Assembly (NCBI RefSeq): GCF_003443675.1
Contig: NZ_CP031963.1
Span: 3,433,501 to 3,497,500 of the forward strand
DNA: 64,000 nt
Source: Aquimarina sp. BL5
GTDB taxonomy: Bacteria; Bacteroidota; Bacteroidia; Flavobacteriales; Flavobacteriaceae
Reading direction: 5' to 3'
Under the pieces are notes generated by a model. The model was given only the letters and a program-made list of their open reading frames with translations. It did not search any database and was not told the origin of the DNA. Shown piece by piece: positions 25,901 to 37,900 of this stretch (positions are counted from its first letter, which is position 1; every line of letters begins with the position of its first letter). Both the position numbers and the translations under genes were made by a program.

Positions 25901-28900
25901 ATGGATTAACAGTCTCAATTATAGTAACGTCTGGAGCGGTATTACAACCGTTAAAATCAGTGACTGTAATTGCATAATCACCTTCTTCATCTGCTAGAAT
26001 TTCTAATTGCACTCCATCAGCAGGGTTTCCATTGGCATCAACAACATCTATAACTGTCACTGTATTTCCGGAAGGAGTAACATAAGTAACTGTATAAGGA
26101 GGTATGCCGTTTTCAATTGTAACAGTAATCACTGGGAAAACTTCACTGTTATCTGCAGGATTACAACTATAATTACTTTGAGCAGCAACCGCTGTAACTT
26201 GTGTTGCGTTAGGAACAGTAATAGTGTCCTGACCTGAACAATCTCTATCAGAAGTTACTACTACAACATAGTCTCCAGTAGCAAGTCCGGTAAACACAGG
26301 GTCGTCTATTTGATCAACACCTACTTGCACACCAGGAACTCCTCCTCCTATATCTACAAATATTTGATATGTATAAGGACCATCATCGTCTGTTGTAGGA
26401 TCAAGAGTCGCTGTTACCGTACCGTCTGTTGCCCCGATACAAGATATCGGAGTTGCAGTTGCAGTTACTATTGGATCAACAGGCACAGCAAGTTCAGGTA
26501 CATCGATAACTATAGAACAAGGTGCTGTAATGGCAGGAATATTAATATCACTGATTTCTACAATGTAATCTCCAGCTGCTATTAAAGTAAATATATTGTT
26601 TCCTACCTGTGGTCCAGCAACAATAGCATTTGTTCCCTCATCTCTTAATGTAAATGTAAAGTTACCAGGATTTGTACCGAAATCTGAACCACCGGTTACA
26701 GTCACTGTAATTGTACCATCAAGGTTTCTACATGTTGGATCTACTGTGAAATCTGCAGAAGCTATCAACTCCGGTAAAATCGTTATAGACTCTGTATTTG
26801 TAGGACATCCATTCTCGTCATATGCCGTTACTGTATATGTCCCTGGAGTACCGACAGTAATATTAGTAGATGTTAATCCATTATTAGCATCTTCTATTGC
26901 TCCTCCATTTAACTGGAATTGTAAAGCTCCTGTTCCTGGAGGAACTCCTACATTACTAACTCCACTTGCCGTAATTACATAACTACCATCGTGGGTACAT
27001 ACATCATCCACCGTAAGCGGATTTAAAGTTGGATCAGCAGTCACAAATACGTTAAAAGGTATTGCTCCTGGGTTTGAAGAACAACTATTTGCATCTGTAA
27101 CGGTTACAATATAAGGAGTACCAGCCACAGATCCAGGTAAAGAGAAATCTCCAGTATTATTTGTAAATACAGGATTCACTCCATCATCTGCAGTAAAAGT
27201 ATATGGTGGTGTACCACCACTAGCCTCTACACGTATTCTACCATCAGAGGTACAGAACCCAGCATCATTTCCTGTAAAAGTTAATATCAACTCAGCTGGT
27301 TGCGCAATGGTAACCACATTGGATGTGTCCTCACATGTTGAAACCGGATCCGTTATTGACACCTCAATACTTCCTGCTTCTAAACCTGTTATCGTTATAG
27401 GGTTTTGTACCGTAGTATCTGCTCCGATTGGTCCCGTAACAGTTCCTGTCGTTGTATTCGTTACCGTATAGTTATAAAGACCACTATGTCCGGTTACGGT
27501 AAGTTCAATATTACCTGTAGCGTCACCAAAACACAAAATGTCTGGAGTAACTACTGCTATTTCTGCCTCTATGGTATCATAAGGAATAATATTATAAGGT
27601 AATGTCTCTATAGAACATTGAGTACCTTGATCAAATACTCTAAACGTATAATTACCTACTCCTGGTAAAAAGAAGGATGCACTTGTAGTTGTAGCGCCTC
27701 CTGAAGGAACTCCTAATTGAGATGGTACTGCCCCATTAGTTTCTATAAAATCGAATGGTCCTGTTCCACCTGTTACTGTTACTGTAACCTCTTCTGTATT
27801 CGTAGTACAGTTAATGCCTGTAACTAGATTTACAACCGCGTCAGTCATCACTGGGAACACCGGTATCGGTAATGGTGCCAGAACATTAGGACAATCATTT
27901 ACATCGAATATTGTAAATGTATAATTACCCGCTTCATTTGCTATAATTTGAATCCCCGCTAAACCTGCATCAGTGTCTAAAGTTGCAGGATCTACTGGTC
28001 CAACAACATTCCCTGAAGGATCAGTATACGATATTTCATATGGTGCATTACCACCGCTAAAATTGTCTACCGTTATTACTGGAAAATTAACTACGGCTCC
28101 TGTACAGCCATATGGTGTTTCTATTACAACAGTTGCTAAAGGATCTGAAGGCTGATCTATAATATAATCTTCAGTATCCAAACAAATTACATTAAGTGAT
28201 CCATTTGGCTTTGTAACTGTTACTTGTACTGTATAAGTTCCAATTCCTAAACCAGAGAAAACAGGACTCGTTTGCAGTGGTCTCGTAACCGGCCCAGCAA
28301 TAATTTCATATTGATAGGTCACGGCTGGATCTGCATCTGTTGATGCAACCGTTAATGCGGCTGTTATTACCCCATCCGTATCACCTATACAGGTTACAAA
28401 AGTAGTTTCTGGCACTAACACTGGTGGTGTCGGTGCGTCTATACTTACTGGAGCAGAAAACGAGCAGAATGGTGTTGTTCCTCTTCCGTCATCTGTAACA
28501 ACAACTATATAACTTCCAGGAGCTACACCGGTATAAATACCAGTAGCGTCACCTGTAGTATTTCCAGTAGGTGTTCCCGTTCCATCTTGTAGCACATAAG
28601 TTAATGTACCTTGTACAACCCCTGATGCAATTGTTGTTTCGATAACACCTGTAGCATTTTCACAATCAGGAGCCGTCGTAAATGCAGCACTAATTGTCAA
28701 TTCACCATATACAGTAACTGGAGTACTAGCCGAACAACCGGAATCATCTGTTATTGTTATCGTATATGTTCCTGGAGTAGAAACTATAAATTGGTGGTTG
28801 TTATTATCTATACTTCCAGCAACTGCAGTTCCACCGTCTAATTGATATAATAAAGTACCTAAACCTGTTCCATCAATATCAATTATGTTACTGTTATCAT

Positions 28901-31900
28901 ACGCACAATCATCGATAAAGTTAGCTACTACAGTTGGTAATGGGTTTACCACTGTAGTTACCGTAATTGGTCCAAAACTACATCCATTAGCATCAGCAAC
29001 CCAGATGTCTTGTACTTGTGCATTTGTGTTTCCTAAATCAATGACATTACTGTTTAAAGGATACGTCCCTGGATCTACAGAAGGTGATGGTACTAACGCA
29101 TAAGTATATCCGTCCGCAGTTGGTGGTATTGCAAAAGGTGTACCTCCATCGGTATCCATAATTACCTGAGCATTTGTTCCACAGCTATTAGCTGGAGTTT
29201 GATTTGTTGCTATAGAAGTTAATGGATCTGGAATATCAATAATAAAATCTAATCTAGAAGGACAAAATGGTGCTGTACCTTCCCTCACAACCACATAGTA
29301 TTGACCTGGAGGGAAATCAGTTATTGTCACAGGTAACGGAGCTGGGCTTACTACAGGTGCTGAACCTGAATATACCCCTGGTGCCAAACTAACATCCAAA
29401 CTAACATTAGTAATCTGGTCAAAAACCTCCCACTCAATAGATGTAACTCCTGGGTCGTATCCAGAAACCGTAAAAGTAATTTCTCCATCATCCAAAGCCG
29501 GTGACACATTACATGAAACATCTGAAAGTGAATTCTGAGTAATTGTAGGTGAAGAAGGAGGTGCTAATGGAGGTACCAATTCTTGATAAATACATCCAGT
29601 TGCAAGGTCTCTAACTTCTAAAATATAAGTTCTGTTAAAATCCAAAACATCAAACGCACCCGCAGTCATACCACCATAACGATGATCTCTAATCGGCGTA
29701 GTTGCATCAATAGTTGTAGCTCCTGCAGGAACATCATTTAAAGGCACAAAATCTCCTAATCCAGGCGAAGGTTCTCCCACGATACGAATTTCAAATCCTG
29801 GTGGTGGATTAGATCCGTCTATACCTGAACCTCCCTGTACCTCAATATCAAAAACAACCCCTCCTGGACAGGTGGCAGTCGCAGTAACAACTGATTGTAA
29901 ATCCGTTATAGGAGAAAATACATCAAATGGTCCAAACGGACTAGCATCCGTACAACCGTTAGCATCTTCTACAAAAACATAATACTGTCCGAAATCAACA
30001 TCACCAAAAGTAATACTAGTGCTAGCTGTAGCTGGAATTGGATTACTTGGAGTAACACCTCCAACAGGAACTAACGGTCTCGCAAATAAGTTACTTGCCT
30101 CTACTAATGTATAAATAAAAGGTCCAGTACCTCCTGTGATTGTAAGATCAACAGAACCTAAAACATTTCCTGATGGATTTCCAGTCGATCCATCATCACA
30201 GGTAACAGGATTACCTGTACCGGATCCCGATATAACACTTGGTTCTATTACATCTACACTACCAACTCCTGTTGGTAAAGGATATAAACACCCTCGACTA
30301 CTTCTTACAGTATAGTTATATGTTCCAGCCGCTAAATTTGGAAAACTAATCTGTGTTCCAGTAATAGTTACAAATCCGGCACCATTAAAATCTATTTCAT
30401 AAGGAGTTTCTGTTCCTGTCACTGTAACAACAACAGTTCCCGTGTCTCCAAAACAATCAACATTAACATCTGGTGCAGTAATTGTTGGTGGTACTGGATC
30501 TGTAACTGTAAAAGGTGATGTAGTAAACGTACATCCTCTATCATCAGTAACTCTAAATTCATATGTACCAGCTCCAGAAGTAGCAATATAATCTGTAAAA
30601 GGTGCTGTAACATTGGTGAGATGATCTACAAAAGCTCCGCTATTAAACGAAACTGCTATATCATAAGGTGTATACCCTCCATTCACAACAAAAGAAAAGG
30701 AGGCGTCTTGAGGAACACCTGCTACATTACAAGCAATATCTACCTGAGTAACATCAAGTGTAACGGCTTCTTCTATAGTCTCGGTAAGTGTAACTGGACA
30801 CCCATTACTATCAGTTATTGTAATTGTATATGTTCCTGCTTGTGTTAATCCAGGAGTTGTCGTAAATGTTGTTGATGCACCTACATTGGTATCTGGTATC
30901 ACTATCGTTCCACCAAGAGCAACATTATAAACATAATCCGGTGTTCCAGAGTTTGTTCCGTCAATGTTTATCGTGAAACTTACTGTTCCATCATCTAAAC
31001 AGAAATCAGAACCAGTGTCTATACTAGCTGCTATCTGCGGTAATTGATTAATATCTAACGTTTGTGTTACTGATACACAAGAATTGCTGTCTGATACAAT
31101 GATTTGATATCCTGTTCCATTCGGAACGTTTAAATAAGGATCTGTAACGGGTCTACTAGGACCTACTGCTGTTCCTCCAGAGTTATTTAAAACCCATGTG
31201 TAACCAGTGCCACTTCCACCCATCACATTACTAATGGTAACCGTACTCGTGTTAGCAACACAATCTTGTATCAATGGATCTATTGTAAAAGTAATTACAT
31301 CAGGTTCTCCAATAATTACCTGATCAGTAGCCGTACAATCTGTTCTTTCATCTCTTACTAAAATGTCATAAGTTCCTGCAGCTAATATATCGCCAGTAGG
31401 AATTGTTGCTGTATTTTGGCCTGTAGCCTGTGCAACAATTGTACCTCCAATAGAAACCTCATATGCATAAGTTTCAGTAATTAAATCAATTCCAGAAACG
31501 GTAAACGACAATTCTCCATTGCTCTGTCCATTACATAATGGCTCATTTACAACAGTAGCATTCACCGCTATAAAATCAACAGTAGGGACTGTAAAGGTTT
31601 CCGTATACACACAACCGTCAGTATCTGTTCTTGCTAAGAATGTATACGTTGTTCCTGATATAAGATTTGGAAAAACACCTGTATTATTGGGCCCTTGTGC
31701 GGCCGGAGCAGTAATTTCATACATTACCGTACTAGTACCATCTAATGTAGCTGTCACAGTCACTTCGGAAGTCAAGCTTGGACATTGCACTTGTGTTGCA
31801 GCAAAAGAAAGATCAATTACCTGAACTAATGGCTCAATTGTTAATTGCCCTAAATTTTCTGGGCAAGAAACAGTACTGCCATCTCTAATGTATAATGTAT

Positions 31901-34900
31901 ACGTTCCATCTGTCAACCCTGTAAACACTCCAGTTGTATTACTAAAATCTACCCCGTCAATACTATAAGCATATGGAGGTGTTCCATTTGCTGGATTAGA
32001 TATAGTAATTTCTCCAAGTTGTGGAGTTGTACTTGACCCTGCAGCATCACATCTATACTCTTGTGTAATATCAATATCTGCTGTAATTGGAGTTGGTGCT
32101 GTAATAGTCGCACTAACATCTAGTGTACACGCAGGTGTAGTAACTGTTCCATCGGTTATAGTTATTACGTGAGCACCTACAGGAACATTCGCAAATGTTA
32201 TAGTAGTGTCTCCAGTAGGTCCTATTGTAGTTGTTCCATCTAAAACGTAGGTAAAAGGACCTTCTCCAGCCGTAACCGTAATCGTAATTGAACCATCCTC
32301 ACTAGGGCAATCCGGATTTGTAATTGCTGGTGTACTTGTAGCAATAGCTTCATATACAGTTACCGTTTCTGGATTAGAAAACGCAGTACATCCTTGATCA
32401 TCTGTAACCTGAATAACATAAGTTCCAGGAGCTGATATTGTATGTGGAGATGTAATATTTGCTTGCACTAACGTCGGTGGTGAACCTTGAGCATACAAAT
32501 CAAATTGTGTATATACTGTACTTCCTCCAGCGGCAGTAAAAGTTATATTAGCATCTTCATTACAATTAATATCGTTTGCCAAATCCGCAGTAATAGTAAG
32601 TTCTGGGTTTATTGTAAAAGGTAACGCAGCGGTAGAACAATTTGTTGCTGTATTTGTAACAACAACCGTATAATTTCCTGGTGTAAGATTAGGAATTTCG
32701 AATGTATTTGCCGGAGCAGGTGTTGCAACTGGTAAAAACGTTATAGCAACTCCAGTTCCTCCATTAAGACTATATTCAAAAGGACCTAAAGGTGTAGGTA
32801 TTCCAGGAGTAATTGTTACCCATTGAGTTGCTTGATCTGTTCCATCGTAACAATTATCTCCACCTGTTGCCAAAGCAATTGTAGGTGAAGCAGATTGAAC
32901 TATTGTCTCTGTGTTATTGATTTCACAAGCAGTAGCAGAATTACCATCTCTAACAAAAATTGTATAGGTATCTGCTGCTAATCCGGTAAATACGTTATTG
33001 GTATTAGGATAGTCTACAAGTACTCCACCTCCACTGTCTAACAATCTGTATTGATAGTTTCCTCTTCCTCCATTAGCTGTAACCGTAATGGTTCCAGTAT
33101 CTGCACCACAATTAGTTTCTGTAGCTGAGGTAGTAAAAGTTAAAGGTGTTGCTGGTTCGGTAATATCAACTGTTGCAGTATCAGAACAATTTAATGGTGA
33201 TCCTGAACCACCAGGATTTGTATCGGTAACCGTTATTGTATAATTACCTGCAGCCAATCCTGTAACATTTACAGGGCTTGTAGTAATACCATTTCCAGAA
33301 TCAACAACGGCTCCACTAGATGTCAATGTAACAATATAATCAAAAGACGTGCTATTAATGACATTAAAGGATAACGCTCCATTGCTTTCTCCTACACAAA
33401 CTACAGGGGTAGTCTCCACTGCATTCGTTATATCTATTGGATCAATAACATCTACTCTATAATCATCACTAAATGTACATTGATCATCGCTTCTTCTCGC
33501 AGTAACAGTATAAGTAATAATGCCTTGAACAAAAGTATAGCTATTAGTAGTTAAAAAACCTGTGTTACCTGTTGCACCTGTCCCTGTTGCAGGATCAGGT
33601 GATACATCATATTCATACACAACACCAGCTGCTATGTCTGCAGCAGATAATGGAGGTTGTGCTTCAAAACTAACTTCAGAACTTTGACTGTTACAATCTC
33701 CGTCACCAAGACTAAATGTGATATCAGTAATTGGTATAAGTGCTGGAACATTAATAGTAAAAGGAGCAGCACAATCTGCACTTCCTTGGTTTCTAATATA
33801 TACTGTATAAGAACCATCTGTACTTACTAAAATATCAAAAGGAGTAGTTGTTACATTTGTAAACGTAACATTATCTAAACTCCATTCATAAGAACCAGAA
33901 CCTCCTGCTATATTATCTACTTGTATGATAGCATCTTCGCTACCTATAATACAACTTAAAGGTCTATCTAAAGTAACATCAGCGGTAATTCCTGTTGGAG
34001 AGCTAATGGAAAATCCATATTGTGTAACTGGACATATTATTGGCTCCGGTACCGGAAAAGAACAGTCAGGATTTGTAATTGCAGGTGTAGTATTAGCGTG
34101 AGTTACTTGAACTACATATGAATTGCCGTCAGGAACACCTGTAAAAGTAATCGTTTGACTTCCTGTAGAACTAATATCATTAACCAAAGTCCATAAACTT
34201 GGGTCTTCATCGTTCGGATCAGCAGGGTCACTAATACCGTTACCACAATTTGGATCTGCAGCACAATCCCAAAGTTGATATGTATATAATCTTCCTGCTA
34301 CTGTTGGCGAAACATCTACCTGTATTTGTCCTGTGTCTCCAGGACAAGGAGGTTGAGTAACCGTAACATTGTCAATTACAATTGGCTCATACGGCGTTAT
34401 ATTATCAATACTTGCAGAAATAACACAAGCTGGTGAACCACTAGGAACACTATTATCACTTATTCTGAAGGTATATGTAGTAGCTGGGTTTGCAGGACTA
34501 GGAATCTCGAAAATATTACAAGCTACAAAATTACCATCACCATTATCATATAAGTAGTTTCCTGAACCATTTAAAACGTTTACTTGCACTAAAGCTCCAC
34601 TATCACAAGTTTCAGGTGCTAATAATACCACCTCTGCATCAAAAGCAGGTGCAGGGTTGATAGTTACCGTTGCATCAAAAACACATTCTGGTGTAGGTCT
34701 ATTAGAAATTACCTCTACAGTATATGTTCCCGCAGGTAAATTATTCTGTGTATAATTCCCATTATTAGCGCTACTATTAGGAACAATAATTGGATCTGCT
34801 GCTCCTAATGCAGGGCTAGAAATTGTATATTGGTATTCCGGTATTCCTCCCGTTACACTAATATTAATTCTACCAAATCCTGTTCCATTATCATCATTAA

Positions 34901-37900
34901 CACAACTAGGGTCAACACCTGTAACACTAAAAGATGGATCTATTGAAGGTACATTAATTGTTTCAGAATATTCACATCCAGGAAAAGTGGTGTCAATTGC
35001 GTAAACCGTTACATCTCCCGCCGTAGAAATGGCAAAAATACCTGTCGTATTTGTATAAGGTCCTCCTGGATTTAAACTAAATGCAAAATTTGTTGGCACA
35101 TTTACCACACTTACACTACCATCACTACCACATTCTATTGGATTCATGGTAAGATCTGGCTGATAATCATTTTTAAATACACTAAAATAAAACGGTATCT
35201 CACATCCACCATCAAACTCGGCAAGAATTCTATAATCACCTGCTTCCGAAACTGTATAACTTGGAGTATTTCCACCAGTAACTTCTACCCAATTAGCATC
35301 GGTACAATTACCATCTAATAAAGAACATGGATCATTGGGATCCAACACACAAGATCCCGAAGGAACTAATCGTTGCCAAGAAATATCATCCAAACTAGAT
35401 GGATCAAAATTAGTTTCCAATAATAATGTTTGATCACCACATAACAGAATTTGTGGAATTGGAACTCCACTACAATCTTCTGTTACTATAGTTGTACCAT
35501 TAACATAATCCAAAACAGGATTTGTAATATCTCTAAAATCTTCTACCGTAAACTCTTCTGTAAGTGACATACAACTAGGATCAACCCCGTCAGTATCTTC
35601 TTTAAAAATAGTGTACGTTCCTGTTTGAGGGTTAGGAACATCAAAAACATTAGCTCCTGGACCAGTTTGTACAATTGGAGTTGCTATACCGGGTCCTGTT
35701 AAGGTATATTGATTATAACCAGTACCTGCTACTAGCAATAAGTCATCATTACAAAAAGTGACATCTAATTGACATGCCGGAACATTAACCAATATATTAG
35801 AAGCTTCATTTAACTGATCTCCACAAACACCTAATTGTGAGCTACTTGTAGTGCTTCCAAGAGTACCCGATTGTAATCCTGTATATGTCGCCGTAGCCGA
35901 ATTTGTTATTACATCAGAACAAGCATCTCTTAATTCCTCACAGCTACTTACCAGCTGTGCCCTAAAACGTATAAAGATAGGCGCATCTCCATCTCCAACT
36001 GGTTCGTCATTTGGAGTCTCAACAATACTTGAAGGAATATTAAACTCTAATACTCCCGGTGACACTTCGGAATAGGTAACTCCTGGAGGTAATGTAGCAT
36101 CAACTACTCCCAATAAATTAGTGTTAGGAGGTAAAATATCTGTAATAATTACTGTACCATCAACGAAATCTTCGTTACCGATGTTCTCAATTTCCAAGTC
36201 ATAAAAAACTTCATCGCCTAACTCTACGTTGCCACCAGTTATTTCTGTAGAACCATCTAAATCAAAAACTTTTTTAATGATCCTTAATTCAGGTTCTATA
36301 ATGGTAACGGAAAAGGCGTTAAAAAATACACTATATCGATCACGGTCTGTAAATAACTCGAAGGTAGCAGATGTTTGTCCATTACCAACTAAATCCTTTG
36401 TAACATTCGGAAGTTCAAAATAATCCATATCGAACCCCTGTGTGTTTTCTGAATTTGGCGTTCGATCTGTAATATAATTACCATCAAAAGATATAGATCC
36501 GTTGAAAAAATTAGTTGTTGGATTTGCAGATGCATTACCCTGTCCTAATGCAGTAAGCCCGCCAGCTGTATTCATTATTCTTAGCTCATCACCACCTAAA
36601 CTAGTATCCCCTTCTAAAGAAGCAGTACCGTATCTTACATTAACAGGTTCGTTTACTCCAGTGGGCGTTGTAAACCCACTATATGTAAACTGTAATGGAG
36701 CCTGACCTCTAAAAATTTGAACAAATCCATCACTTACACTAATAAATTTAGCCGATTCTTGTTGATCTTCGTAAACAGCTACCAGAAACCAACCTCCACA
36801 GGCTCCATCTCCACCAGAAGTAAAACCTTGAGTGGCATTCATATCGGCAACAGTGTATGTACCAAAAGGATTGTCAGGATCTATTAAGCTGGTTACATCC
36901 GCATAACAAACATATGGAACTTCATCATTAGCTGTATCTCCTAAAGGGTTCGTAGGCGTATTTCTATATCCATCAAAAACAACACTACTAGCCGTTACAT
37001 CTACATAGCTACCACCTGGAACCTTAAATTTTACATTTCTAAAATCTGCAGGACCTTCTTTTCTTGGATCTGTAAGAGGAAGACTAGTCAGCCAATCATT
37101 ACCACTACTAGTTGATAAAGTTGCTAATACAACGTTGGTTTCTGCTTGGAGTAGTGGTATTAAATCCCCATTAGTAAAATTAGCATTAGTTATATCATCA
37201 TTTCCTATCGATACAGCAGGAATGTTGATTACAGGGCCATTTCCTGTCATCCTTGGTAAAAGACCTCCATCATTTACTATCACAACTCCAACTGCACCTG
37301 CGTTCTGTGCGTTTACTACTTTTTCTCGCAAAGAACAACTTCCTCCATCCCTAATAACTGCAATATTACCGTTTAGGTCTGTCGCATTTGTAATACCGCA
37401 ACCATTTACCGGTTGTGCCACTACCAAATATGATGTTACGGGATCAAATTCAATATCTGAGTTATCATTACTAAACTCAGAATTCCTTGCAGTATACATT
37501 TGTGCTAAAGGGCCATTGTTAATAATTAAAGACGTACCTGTTACCGAAAAACTTGAAATCTCATCATCAGTATCATCAATAGGACTATCCTCTCTGGCCA
37601 TATAATAATTAGCAGACCAATACAACCCCGCGTATACTAGTCGACTACAATCTTCTCTCGGTACTGTTAAACCCGCCTCACTAGAACTAAATGTTGTTGG
37701 GTCATTATCAACATCAATAAAAGCAGTGACATAATTACCATTATTATCATTACCATTATAGCTCCTATTTGGATTGGTAAAAGTGTTTCCATCATCATCT
37801 TCAATTACACCAACGATGTCATTACCTGTCATCACCATGTTTCCTCTGATATTGCTGAATTGCGCTCCCGGTCTAGGAGTAAGAGGAACTGATTCTTGTG

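Noticed and set aside
26596..26982. Plus-strand open frames of up to 156 codons across 24-38 kb
   Set aside because: All lie antisense to the continuous 15-kb adhesin frame, lack start signals and have Cys/Ser/Tyr-rich low-complexity composition.
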